From SHLQ01 sp964562985 (lineage in GTDB: Bacteria > Actinomycetota > Acidimicrobiia > Acidimicrobiales > SHLQ01): a stretch of DNA of 28,859 bases. The translations under genes were made by a program, and so were the position numbers. Every line of letters begins with the position of its first letter. Within the stretch, counting starts at the first letter, position 1. This document shows positions 1-8,194 of the stretch, piece by piece. The notes beneath the pieces were generated by a model. That model did not search any database. It saw only the letters and a list, made by a program, of their open reading frames with translations, and was not told the origin of the DNA. The stretch spans positions 1 through 28,859 of the forward strand of contig CAZLWE010000043.1 in NCBI GenBank assembly GCA_964562985.1. The letters are read 5' to 3'.

Positions 1-2207
1 CCGCCACCGAATCCCCCCCCGCCTCCGCCACCCCAGCCGCCGCCTCGATGACCGCGCCCGCCGCCGTGGCCGCGAAACCCGCCGCCACCGACGATGATGC
101 CGCCGCCGAATCCTCCACCGAATCCGCCTCGGCCGTTGTGGCGTTGGCGTCGTTGGTATTCGCGGTAGATCTGGTCGGCGCTCTGTTCGATTCGGCGCGC
201 ATCGGCTTCGGCTCCTGCGGGGTCGATGTCAATCTTTACCTTCGCCGCGTTTAGATCGGATCGCAGTTTGTCGATCGCGCCTTGGGCTTCGCGGTCGCGG
301 CTGCTCGAGAACATGTGCGATTGGACGTGGCGGTCCGCTCGGTCGACGGCAACCGACGCTGAGCGCAACTCGCTCTCGGCGCTGTGCCGCTTGCGTTGGT
401 TCTGGGCGACGTTGGTCTCGAAGTCGTCCAACTCCGTCTCGACGATCGACTCGACCTTGCCAGCCAGCTCCATCGCTCGCAGATAGTCGGGGGGCGATAC
501 CCGCAGACTCGCTTCGGCTTCTTGTTGAGCCGCAGCGACCTGTCGCGCAACATCGGGCGCACGTGACGGAACGTCGTTGCGATGCTCGTCGATGTAGTTG
601 ATGAGCACTCGAGCATCATCGGCTGCAGCCGCCACGGCGGCCGATGCCCCGGCCTTGGCTGCGTCGAGCAGCACATCGAGTTCGTCCATCTCGTCGAGTA
701 GCTCGTCGGCGAGGTCGATGGCGGTTTCGGCTTTGTCCAGTTCGGAGTTGACCGTTCGCATCGCTGCCAAATCACGTGGGATGTCCCCCAGCGACTGGGC
801 TGCCATGTGGCTCTGCTCGGCCCGATCGAGCTGCTTGTCGGACTCGTCGGGGTGACTCAACAACGCCTCGAAGGAGGCACTGGCGTGCTCGCTCTGCCAC
901 GCGTGGATTCGCGCCCGCAGTTGCATGACCCTGCCGCGCTGGCCTTGGATCTCGGCGGCCATGTCGTTGCGACGGATGCCCGTTTGTTCGTGACGATCGG
1001 CGAGGGTTTCCAGGTCGCCTGCGACCGACGCGATTTCCGCCGCCACCGGTTCGAGGTCGGCACCGAGCAAGTCAACGTCGATGCGCAACGCGAACGGGTC
1101 GAGCCGATCGAGGTTCTGCGCCAACCCTGCAAGCCGGTCTCGTCCGCTCGCGACCGCCCATCCTTCGGCTTCCCGGGCGTCGGCTGCGTTTAGCCCGGAA
1201 GTGATGCGCTCGTGGGCTTCTCGGTGCATGGTCGCAAGCTCGTCGGGCTTCCCGCGCAATTCGTCCATCAGTTCTTCGAGCACCCGGACCTTCTCGGAAG
1301 CCAAATCGACCTGGTCGAGCGCTTCCTTGGCGTGGCCGTTCACCTCGCGTTGGTCCTCAATGCTCATGCGGGCGACGTCGTCGGCCATCACTTCCGAAAC
1401 GGGTGACCACGCTTCGTATAGCGCACGCGATGCCTCGGCCGCCTCGGTTTGGGCGGTGTTCATCCGACTCATGGCGTTGCCGGTGATCCGGCCGCCGACG
1501 ACGACGGCCTCTTGCTCCGCGTCGTACCAGCGGGCCTGTACGGCGGAGACTTTCGACGACGCGTCGGCGAAGCTTCCACCGGCTACCTCGCCGCGAGCGG
1601 TGGCGGTCCGACGGCGGGTGTACAGCCATGCCCCTCCGCCCACGACAACTGCGGTGCCGAGCACGCCGCCAGCGATCGCACCTCCCGCGCTCGTCGGCAC
1701 GGTGTCGAGTCCTTCGACCGCTCCACCCAATCCTGACGAGAGACCCGCACCGATCTCGCCGTTTGCGAAGAACACGTTCATTCGCCCGATGATGTCGTTC
1801 GCGTCATCGTCGAGGCGCTCATCGAGGTCGTCGCCATAGGCGAAGACCGTGAGTCGCTCCTCGAGCGAGACGGCCAGAATCACGACGTTGTCGGCGACGT
1901 TGTTCGGGCTATCGAAGATCTGTGGGCATGCCACGCTCACCTCGCCTGCGAGGATCGCTTCGAGGTTCGAACCGCTCGATGACAATCCGGGGGTCGCGTA
2001 GACCGCGAAGTCGACTCCGGTGGAGTCTTCAGCGGCCTGGACAGCTGCCCGAAGCCCCGCAGCGTCGGCAACGCCGATCTCGTCGATCAAGTCACAGGCT
2101 TCTTGTGCTCCTACTGGGGTTGCGACCACTCCGAGAAGCCCACTCAACAACGCCAATAGGACAAGGACCTGCGAGACCAATTTTCGAGAACTTCGTGTAC
2201 GACGCAT
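1..2207 (-). CDS. TPM-domain-like membrane protein with long coiled coil and Gly-rich tail (3' end outside window)
   Basis: The frame is open from an ATG at 2207 down to the window edge, giving about 735 residues without the C-terminus. I read it directly from the reverse strand. Residues 1-34 are a signal peptide (basic MRRTRSSRK, hydrophobic core, cut near PVGAQ). Residues about 35-165 resemble the extracytoplasmic TPM/YgcG domain (segments ADAAGLRAAVQAAEDSTGVD and VVILAVSLEERLTVFAYGDD). Residues about 175-200 form one membrane helix ending in YTRRR, so the remainder should be cytoplasmic. A long Glu/Arg/Ala/Gln-rich coiled coil follows. The last 70 or so residues are glycine-rich with scattered Phe, Trp, His and Arg (GGGFGGG-type), a common ending for TPM proteins. 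Its biochemical role is unknown; membrane-protein quality control or envelope stress has been suggested for relatives. The coiled coil is much longer than in YgcG. The family call is moderate, the gene call firm. Confidence 0.75.
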   Translation of the reverse strand, partial: MRRTRSSRKLVSQVLVLLALLSGLLGVVATPVGAQEACDLIDEIGVADAAGLRAAVQAAEDSTGVDFAVYATPGLSSSGSNLEAILAGEVSVACPQIFDSPNNVADNVVILAVSLEERLTVFAYGDDLDERLDDDANDIIGRMNVFFANGEIGAGLSSGLGGAVEGLDTVPTSAGGAIAGGVLGTAVVVGGGAWLYTRRRTATARGEVAGGSFADASSKVSAVQARWYDAEQEAVVVGGRITGNAMSRMNTAQTEAAEASRALYEAWSPVSEVMADDVARMSIEDQREVNGHAKEALDQVDLASEKVRVLEELMDELRGKPDELATMHREAHERITSGLNAADAREAEGWAVASGRDRLAGLAQNLDRLDPFALRIDVDLLGADLEPVAAEIASVAGDLETLADRHEQTGIRRNDMAAEIQGQRGRVMQLRARIHAWQSEHASASFEALLSHPDESDKQLDRAEQSHMAAQSLGDIPRDLAAMRTVNSELDKAETAIDLADELLDEMDELDVLLDAAKAGASAAVAAAADDARVLINYIDEHRNDVPSRAPDVARQVAAAQQEAEASLRVSPPDYLRAMELAGKVESIVETELDDFETNVAQNQRKRHSAESELRSASVAVDRADRHVQSHMFSSSRDREAQGAIDKLRSDLNAAKVKIDIDPAGAEADARRIEQSADQIYREYQRRQRHNGRGGFGGGFGGGIIVGGGGFRGHGGGRGHRGGGWGGGGGGGFGG

Positions 2208-2336
2208 AACCAAGCACAGTAGTCGGGGCAACCCATAACAGTTGGTGAGCGTCCCAGACTCCCAAATTCGACCGAAACCCTCAAAGAGGGGTACTGCGAC
2301 CACTCAACGCGACTTTACGCACATCGCAGCCGTCAA

Positions 2337-2525
2337 ATGGTCGTGGAGAAAAACCAAACGACGGCGGTCGCGGAAACCTGGGTATCTGATCTTGAGCTCA
2401 GCCGATCACAGAAGTCCGGCGTGGCCGCATCTGTGCTTCTGGCGATCGCGCTAGCGGTCATCATGGCGGTCCTGCTTCTCGGCCCGGTGGTAAACATCCT
2501 TGGCCTTCAGGCGGTCGGCGCCTAG
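2337..2525 (+). CDS. small single-helix membrane protein, hypothetical
   Basis: A 62-residue ORF with a soluble N-terminus of about 27 residues (many Glu/Thr/Ser/Lys) followed by a clear hydrophobic helix at about residues 28-55 (SGVAASVLLAIALAVIMAVL) and a short tail. No family is recognised. It sits between two divergently arranged genes and ends in a CTAG that is also the stop of the convergent TetR gene. Support is the coherent membrane-protein composition and the fit into an otherwise empty gap. No convincing Shine-Dalgarno sequence is seen before the ATG. It could be a spurious ORF. Confidence 0.5.
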   Translation: MVVEKNQTTAVAETWVSDLELSRSQKSGVAASVLLAIALAVIMAVLLLGPVVNILGLQAVGA

Positions 2526-3121
2526 GCCGGGTTTACCGGAACGAGCGCGACCCGCAAGAATCGCAACAACTCGGAGCGGCGTTCCGCGAGCGTTCGCAGG
2601 CTCGGTTCGACCCCCATGGCCCTGAGCACTTCGACCTCGGTCGCAACGCCCATGATCGTCGAGTAGAGCGAGAACAACAGCAGACGAGCGTTGTCGCCCG
2701 CGACGCGCCCCTCGTCAAGTGCCAGTTCTAGAGATCGCTGGGCGGCGTCGATGTGGCCGCCGAGGCGACCCGACAGTTGCACAGCGACCGTCGAACCCGG
2801 CCGAGAAGCTTCCCGCAGGAGTCCGAGCAGCGCCGGGCGCTGCACCGCAAGGCGAAACACGAGTCGGACCGTGCCTTCGACCTGATCCCACACGTCATCA
2901 CCAGCCACCACCGCATCGAGTTCCTCGATGAAGCGATTCGCTGCCTCGTCAACGACTGCGGCGAAGAGCGCATTCTTCGATTTGAAGTGGTAGAGAATCG
3001 ACTGTTTCCGCAGCCCAAGTTCACGGGCGAGCGCGTCGAGCGAGGTTCCGTCGACCCCGATCGTCCCAAAAGAATCGAGCGCAGTGTCCAGGATGCGCTG
3101 CCGTGTGGTGGGCTCGCTCAT
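2522..3121 (-). CDS. TetR-family transcriptional regulator
   Basis: 199 residues, the usual TetR length. The N-terminus carries the canonical helix-turn-helix: TRQRILDTALDSFGTIGVDG, then TSLDALARELGLRKQSILYH and FKSKNALFAAV (residues about 7-55). The C-terminal part is the variable helical ligand and dimer domain. It is divergent from the acyl-CoA reductase operon beginning at 3181. The 59-bp gap contains a perfect inverted repeat (3146-3173), so it most likely represses both that operon and itself. TetR regulators beside acyl-CoA enzymes often respond to acyl-CoA thioesters, so a fatty acyl-CoA effector is a reasonable inference. The effector cannot be read from sequence. Confidence 0.92.
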   Translation of the reverse strand: MSEPTTRQRILDTALDSFGTIGVDGTSLDALARELGLRKQSILYHFKSKNALFAAVVDEAANRFIEELDAVVAGDDVWDQVEGTVRLVFRLAVQRPALLGLLREASRPGSTVAVQLSGRLGGHIDAAQRSLELALDEGRVAGDNARLLLFSLYSTIMGVATEVEVLRAMGVEPSLRTLAERRSELLRFLRVALVPVNPA

Positions 3122-3145
3122 AAGCCTCTACCATAAGGGACGAGA

Positions 3146-3173
3146 AAGCTCTCTACCAACTGGTAGAGAGCTT
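3146..3173. promoter_or_regulatory. TetR operator: 28-bp perfect palindrome
   Basis: The arms AAGCTCTCTACCA (3146-3158) and TGGTAGAGAGCTT (3161-3173) are perfect 13-bp inverted repeats around a 2-bp centre. Further half-sites lie outside: TCTACCA at 3127-3133 toward the TetR start and TGGTAGA at 3182-3188 toward the operon. The position midway between divergent TetR and operon genes is typical for an autoregulating TetR repressor. Confidence 0.85.
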
Positions 3174-3180
3174 CGATCCA

Positions 3181-5586
3181 GTGGTAGAACGGGAAACAGT
3201 GATCGTCGAAAACCTCGCAGGAAAGCGCATCGCCGTTACCGGCTCGACCGGTTTCCTCGGTACCGCCCTCGTTGAGCGGCTCGTTCGCAGTGTCCCAGAC
3301 TGTGAACTCATCTTGTTGGTGCGTCCCGGCCGCCGAGGGGCCCAAGCTCGAGTCGACCGCGACGTGCTCAAAAACGACGCCTTCAACGGCCTGCGCGAAG
3401 AAATGGGCAAAGAAGCGTTCGCCGAAATGTGTGCTCGTCGCATCAGTGCTGTTGCGGGCGATGTGGGCACCGACGGCCTCAATCTCTCGGGCGAAGACCT
3501 CGAAACCTGGCTCAGCGCTGATGTGATCATCCACTCGGCAGCCACGGTGTCGTTCGACTCCCCACTCGACACCGCTGTCGAAGTCAACCTTCTCGGCCCG
3601 CAGCGCATCGCAAACCTGTGCAACGAACACGGGGTTGCGCCTCACCTCGTGGCCGTGTCCACGTGCTACGTCGCAGGCAGCCGACGCGGCAGCGCTCCCG
3701 AGCAGCTCGTCGACGAGAGCCCCTACTTCGTAGACGTTGATTGGCGACGCGAGGTCGACGCTGCACGACGCAGCCGCCAAGACGAAGAAAACGCCAGCCG
3801 ACAACCCAAACAGCTCCAACAATTCCGGGAAGAAGCTCAGCGCGAACTCGGCGCGGTGGGTACCCCTGCGCTGGCCACAAAGACCGAGAGCATCCGCCAG
3901 GCGTGGGTCACTACGCAGATGGTGGAGAACGGGCGAGCCCGAGCCAGTTCCCTCGGCTTCCCTGACGCGTACGCGTACACCAAGGCCTTGGGCGAACTCG
4001 CCCTTGTCGAGAGCCGAGGCGAAATCCCGGTTTCGATCGTGCGGCCGTCGATCATCGAGTCGGCGTGGTCCGAGCCGAAACCCGGTTGGATCCGCGGTTT
4101 CCGTATGGCCGAGCCGGTCATCATCTCCTATGCACGCGGGCTGCTCAGCGAGTTCCCCGGCGTGCCAGAGGGCGTCGTCGACGTCATCCCGGTCGATATG
4201 GTCGTCGCCGCCCTAATCGCGGTTTCAGCCCGTGGTCCTAAGGAATCGGGCCCCGACGTCACCCAAGTCGCGTCGGGCTCGCAAAACCCGCTTCGCTACA
4301 AGAACCTCGTCGACTATGCCGAAGAATGGTTCACGGCCAACCCGATCTACGACGAGCTCGGCCAACCCATCGCCGTCGCGGCGTGGCAGTTCCCCGGACG
4401 CGGACGAGTCGAACGCCAACTTCGCCGAGCGCGCACCAGCCTTGAGCGAGCCGACGCCGCGCTAGAAAAGCTGCCGCTGCGCGGAAAGACCGCCGAGTAC
4501 GCGATGCGTCTTCAGGCCCGCAAAGAACTTCTCGACCAGGCGTCGGGCTACGTCGAGCTGTACGGGGCTTACGCCGAATGCGAGGCCATCTATGGCCTCG
4601 AGAACCTTCTCGGACTGTGGGATGAACTGTCCGAGGAAGATCGAGCCAACTTCGGCTTTGATCCTCGGGTGATCGATTGGAAGCACTACGTCCAGAACGT
4701 TCACCTCCCGTCGGTCGTCCGCCAGGCTCGTGCCAAGACCACGCCGGGCAAGAAGACGGGACCGACCCGCAGCACCCGCTTGCGCTCCCAGGTGCTTTCC
4801 CCCGACAGACAGATGGCCGTGTTCGACCTGGAGAACACCCTTATCGCCAGCAACGTCGTCACGTCGTATGCTTGGCTCGCCACTCGGCACCTGCAACCGA
4901 GCGAACGATTGACCTTCGCCGCTCGCGCCCTGGCACAAGGCCCGAGCTGGCTTGCGCTCGATCGCAAAGATCGCTCCGACTTTCTGCGGAGCTTCTATCG
5001 AAACTATCGAGGGGCGCCGATCGGCCAGATCGACGAAGACGTTCGAGAGCTTCTCAGCGACTATCTCCTGACGAAGTCATTCCCTGCCGCCATCAGGCGC
5101 GTCCGCGCACACCGCGAGCTGGGCCACAAGACGCTGCTCATCACCGGCGCCCTCGATTTTGTGATCAAACCGCTCGAACCGCTCTTCGACGACATCATCT
5201 CCGCGGAGATGGGAACAACAGAAGGCGGCCGCTACACCGGCGGCATGACGTCGGTGCCGCCGACCGCGGAGAACCGCTACCAGACCCTCGTCGACTACGC
5301 CAAAGCTCATGGCATCGACCTACGCGAGTCGGTGGCATACGCCGATTCGTCGAGCGACCTCCCCATGCTCGAAGCGGTCGGCTTTCCGGTCGCCGTGAAT
5401 CCAGAAACCAAACTCGCAAGCATTGCCCGCAAGCGCGGCTGGCTCGTCGAGGATTTCGCAAAACAGCCGGGTGCTCCCGCCCGCCCAATTCCGCTCGCAC
5501 CCCGAACCGGTGCCCGCCCAGAACCTCTCTTGAGTCGCCTGATGAATGTCGGCTCGGGAGTCGCTAAGGAGAAGACCCGCAGATGA
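3181..5586 (+). CDS. fatty acyl-CoA reductase (SDR/NAD_binding_4) fused to HAD-IB phosphatase
   Basis: 801 residues from GTG 3181. GTG 3199, preceded by GGGAAA, is an equally good start (795 residues). The N-terminal domain (about 12-480) is an extended-SDR acyl-CoA reductase of the male-sterility type: nucleotide loop TGSTGFLG at 20-27, IIHSAATVSFD at 116-126, catalytic Y264-AYT-K268, then VRPSIIES. It should use NAD(P)H to reduce an acyl thioester to aldehyde or alcohol. A linker of about 60 residues leads to a HAD subclass IB phosphatase domain (about 545-760): nucleophile motif FDLENT with D549, LLITGALDF, and the acidic motif YADSSSDLPML. Motif I is DxE rather than the usual DxD. It is the first gene of a TetR-controlled operon, and its stop overlaps the next start as ATGA. 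A role in making a reduced lipid (alcohol, wax or ether lipid) is inferred; the phosphatase substrate is unknown. Confidence 0.88.
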   Translation: MVERETVIVENLAGKRIAVTGSTGFLGTALVERLVRSVPDCELILLVRPGRRGAQARVDRDVLKNDAFNGLREEMGKEAFAEMCARRISAVAGDVGTDGLNLSGEDLETWLSADVIIHSAATVSFDSPLDTAVEVNLLGPQRIANLCNEHGVAPHLVAVSTCYVAGSRRGSAPEQLVDESPYFVDVDWRREVDAARRSRQDEENASRQPKQLQQFREEAQRELGAVGTPALATKTESIRQAWVTTQMVENGRARASSLGFPDAYAYTKALGELALVESRGEIPVSIVRPSIIESAWSEPKPGWIRGFRMAEPVIISYARGLLSEFPGVPEGVVDVIPVDMVVAALIAVSARGPKESGPDVTQVASGSQNPLRYKNLVDYAEEWFTANPIYDELGQPIAVAAWQFPGRGRVERQLRRARTSLERADAALEKLPLRGKTAEYAMRLQARKELLDQASGYVELYGAYAECEAIYGLENLLGLWDELSEEDRANFGFDPRVIDWKHYVQNVHLPSVVRQARAKTTPGKKTGPTRSTRLRSQVLSPDRQMAVFDLENTLIASNVVTSYAWLATRHLQPSERLTFAARALAQGPSWLALDRKDRSDFLRSFYRNYRGAPIGQIDEDVRELLSDYLLTKSFPAAIRRVRAHRELGHKTLLITGALDFVIKPLEPLFDDIISAEMGTTEGGRYTGGMTSVPPTAENRYQTLVDYAKAHGIDLRESVAYADSSSDLPMLEAVGFPVAVNPETKLASIARKRGWLVEDFAKQPGAPARPIPLAPRTGARPEPLLSRLMNVGSGVAKEKTRR

Positions 5587-7190
5587 GTCCTCGTAAAGCC
5601 CCCCGCCCGGGATTGGTACTCGATGTCGATGCATCGACTCCGCCGGTGCTCTTTCATCACGGCGAGAACTTCCGTATGGAGAAGTTGCCTGTCGGCCGGT
5701 CGCGGATCATCTATCCGGCCGAGCCGCTTCGCGGTCTCGAACACCCCGACCAGGCCATCCGTGACGCTCTCGAGAACCCGATCGACTCCGAACCGCTTCG
5801 AGCACTCATGTTCGCCGACATGAAACTGACGATTGCCTTCGACGACATCAGCCTACCGCTCCCTCCGATGCGCAAGCCCGACATTCGTCAGCGCATCATC
5901 GAAGCCGTCCTCGATATCGCGGCGGAGGCCGGGGTGGATGATGTGCACATCATCGCGGCCCTCGCCCTGCATCGACGGATGACCGAGGACGAACTGCGCC
6001 ACGCGGTCGGCGACCGCGTCTACGACGCCTTCGCACCGAGCGGCCGCCTCTACAACCACGACGCCGAAGACCCCGATGGCATGACTCATCTCGGCGCAAC
6101 CGAGCACGGCGAAGAGGTCCAGCTCAACACTCGCGCTGTGGAAAGCGATCTCACGGTGTACGTGAACATCAACTTGGTATCGATGGACGGCGGCCACAAG
6201 AGCACGGCTACGGGCCTCTCGGGCTACACGGCGCTTCGCCATCATCACAACGTCGACACGATGCGGAAGTCGACTTCGTTTATGGATCCCCCCAACTCCG
6301 AGCTGCACACCAAGAACTGGCGTCAGGGTGACGTGATCCGCAACGCCGGAATCAAGATCTTCCAGATCGAGACCACGATCAACAACAACACCTTTGGCGA
6401 GACCGGTCCCCTCTCGATGCTGCAAAAGCGCGAGTGGGAGTGGACCGGTCGAGACCGGGCACAGTTTCTGGCCATGCAGGGCGGCCTCAACTACATGACC
6501 CCGGGCGCTCGCCGAAAGGTATTCCACAGCTGGAAGGCTCCCTACGAGCTCACCTCGGTACAGGCCGGCGAGATCGAAGCCACGCACAAGGTCACGACAG
6601 AGAACACGCTCAAGCAGCACCTCGTTCCGGTGGAGGGTCAGACCGACATCTTGACGATGGGCCTCCCCTACATCAGCCCCTACAACGTGAACTCGGTGAT
6701 GAACCCGATTCTCGTGATGGTGCTGGGCATGGGATATTTCTTCAACCTGTACCGGGGCAAGCCTCTGGTGAAAAAGGGCGGTGTCGTGATCATGAGCCAC
6801 CCCACTCCGTGGGATTTCCATCCGGTCCATCACCCGAGCTACATCGACTTCTTCGAGCAGGTCCTCGCGGACACGACCGATCCGATCGAGATCGAGAAGA
6901 AGTACGAGAAGCAATACGCCGAAGACGAGTGGTACCGCCATCTGTACCGCACCAGCTACGCCTATCACGGCGTGCATCCGTTCTACATGTGGTACTGGGG
7001 TGCCCACGCGATGGAGCACGTTGGCCAAACCATCATCGTCGGCGGCGATCCAAAGGCCGTTCGCCGACTCGGGTTCCGCCCAGCATCCACGCTGCAAGAT
7101 GCCTTGGAGATGGCGACCGACACCGTCGGGCCGCAGCCCACTATCACGCACTTCCACAATCCGCCGATGCTCATGGCGGACGTGACATGA
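5583..7190 (+). CDS. divergent LarA-like protein (nickel-dependent lactate racemase family, DUF2088)
   Basis: 535 residues, against about 425 for lactate racemase LarA. The N-terminal half matches the LarA fold by pattern: TIAFDDISLPLP (83-94), a helix, then AALALHRRMTEDELRHAVG (125-143) with the equivalent of the conserved His (H130), YNHD at 157-160, GGHKS at 203-207 (counterpart of the pincer-cofactor lysine region) and RHHHN at 219-223 (a possible nickel-ligand His). The later region keeps KKGGVVIMSHP, but where LarA has a conserved Tyr/Gln/Lys segment this protein reads YNVNSVMNPILV with extra residues after it. Substrate binding is therefore probably different. LarA family enzymes racemise or epimerise 2-hydroxy acids using a nickel pincer cofactor made by LarB/C/E, none of which is in this window. 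It is coupled by ATGA to both neighbours. Family call good, substrate unknown. Confidence 0.8.
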   Translation: MSPRKAPRPGLVLDVDASTPPVLFHHGENFRMEKLPVGRSRIIYPAEPLRGLEHPDQAIRDALENPIDSEPLRALMFADMKLTIAFDDISLPLPPMRKPDIRQRIIEAVLDIAAEAGVDDVHIIAALALHRRMTEDELRHAVGDRVYDAFAPSGRLYNHDAEDPDGMTHLGATEHGEEVQLNTRAVESDLTVYVNINLVSMDGGHKSTATGLSGYTALRHHHNVDTMRKSTSFMDPPNSELHTKNWRQGDVIRNAGIKIFQIETTINNNTFGETGPLSMLQKREWEWTGRDRAQFLAMQGGLNYMTPGARRKVFHSWKAPYELTSVQAGEIEATHKVTTENTLKQHLVPVEGQTDILTMGLPYISPYNVNSVMNPILVMVLGMGYFFNLYRGKPLVKKGGVVIMSHPTPWDFHPVHHPSYIDFFEQVLADTTDPIEIEKKYEKQYAEDEWYRHLYRTSYAYHGVHPFYMWYWGAHAMEHVGQTIIVGGDPKAVRRLGFRPASTLQDALEMATDTVGPQPTITHFHNPPMLMADVT

Positions 7191-8170
7191 GCGAGCCTCG
7201 CTCCGGTATCGGCGCTGTTCGAGAGCGACTCGCCCGGGAACTCGCGGGCCGCAACGTCCCGGTCGTAGGTCGTCTACGGCGTCCGCTCCAATCGTTGCCT
7301 TTCCCCTATACCGCACCAACGGTCCCGCAATCGGTCGAGATCCCGCCGAAAGCAGGCAAGACGGGGACCGACTTCCCCACCGACTGGGCCCGCACCAAAC
7401 CGGCTCGAGGCACCCGCGCAGTGCTGCTCGAGATCATGATCAAGCCGGTGATGACGGGGCTCGCCCAACCGACGATCCGCGGCACAGACCGACTGGAAGG
7501 CCTATGCGGTTCGGTGATCTTCGCAGCCAACCACCACAGCCACATCGATACGCCCTTGCTGCTCACTGCGCTTCCAACTCCGTGGCGATACAAGGTCGTT
7601 ATCGGCGCTGCGGCCGACTATTTCTTTGGAACCCGCGTCACCGGCGCTCTCTCCGCCTTGGTGATCGGCGCAATTCCGATCGATCGTTCACGGGTCAGCC
7701 GGTCTTCGACTGATCTCGCTCGTGACCTCATCGACGAGGGCTGGAGTCTGGTCGTGTTCCCCGAAGGTGGGCGTAGTCCCGATGGATGGGGCCAGCCCTT
7801 CCGCGGCGGCGCTGCCTTCATCGCCCAGCGAGCGGGCATTCCCGTCGTCCCAGTCCACATGGAAGGCACCGGACGGATCCTTCGAAAAGGACGCTCGACA
7901 CCAACCCCGAGCCGCACCACGGTCACTTTCGGCGAGCCCTTGCGGTGCGGCGATGACGAGGATGCACGTGCGTTCAACGAGCGCATCGAGTCACGAGTAG
8001 CCGAGCTCGCCGATGAAGCGATGACCGATTGGTGGTCTGCACGCAAGCGCGCACACGGCGGCGATACACCATTGCTGACCGGCCCGCGGACGGCCTCTTG
8101 GCGTCGGGTCTGGGCTCTCGATGATTCAGGGCCTAATCGACGTCGCCAACGACGAACCTGGCCTCGCTAA
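7187..8170 (+). CDS. PlsC-type 1-acylglycerol-3-phosphate acyltransferase family protein
   Basis: 327 residues from the ATG at 7187, which overlaps the stop of the preceding gene (ATGA). The open frame runs further upstream, but that part is out-of-frame shadow of the LarA-like gene. Acyltransferase motif I is NHHSHIDTPLL (His-X4-Asp) at about residues 114-124, and motif III is FPEGGRSPDG, followed by GIPVVPVHMEGTG. These are the signature blocks of the PlsC/LPLAT superfamily, which transfers acyl chains from acyl-CoA or acyl-ACP to a lysophospholipid or other alcohol. There is an Arg/Pro-rich N-terminal extension of about 80 residues and a basic C-terminal tail. As the last gene of the operon it probably acylates a product linked to the upstream reductase/phosphatase. 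Acceptor not known. Confidence 0.9.
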   Translation: MSEPRSGIGAVRERLARELAGRNVPVVGRLRRPLQSLPFPYTAPTVPQSVEIPPKAGKTGTDFPTDWARTKPARGTRAVLLEIMIKPVMTGLAQPTIRGTDRLEGLCGSVIFAANHHSHIDTPLLLTALPTPWRYKVVIGAAADYFFGTRVTGALSALVIGAIPIDRSRVSRSSTDLARDLIDEGWSLVVFPEGGRSPDGWGQPFRGGAAFIAQRAGIPVVPVHMEGTGRILRKGRSTPTPSRTTVTFGEPLRCGDDEDARAFNERIESRVAELADEAMTDWWSARKRAHGGDTPLLTGPRTASWRRVWALDDSGPNRRRQRRTWPR

Positions 8171-8194
8171 GGCATCAGAACTCGATGCGGGCTG

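Noticed and set aside
6434..7186. N-terminal extension of the acyltransferase frame
   Set aside because: It lies wholly inside the LarA-like gene in another frame, has Arg/His/Gly-rich composition, and the ATGA overlap gives a natural start at 7187.
5853..7319. 488-residue minus-strand open frame opposite the LarA-like gene
   Set aside because: It is antisense to a gene with clear family motifs. Its Val/His/Arg-rich composition without motifs is typical of a shadow frame in high-GC DNA.
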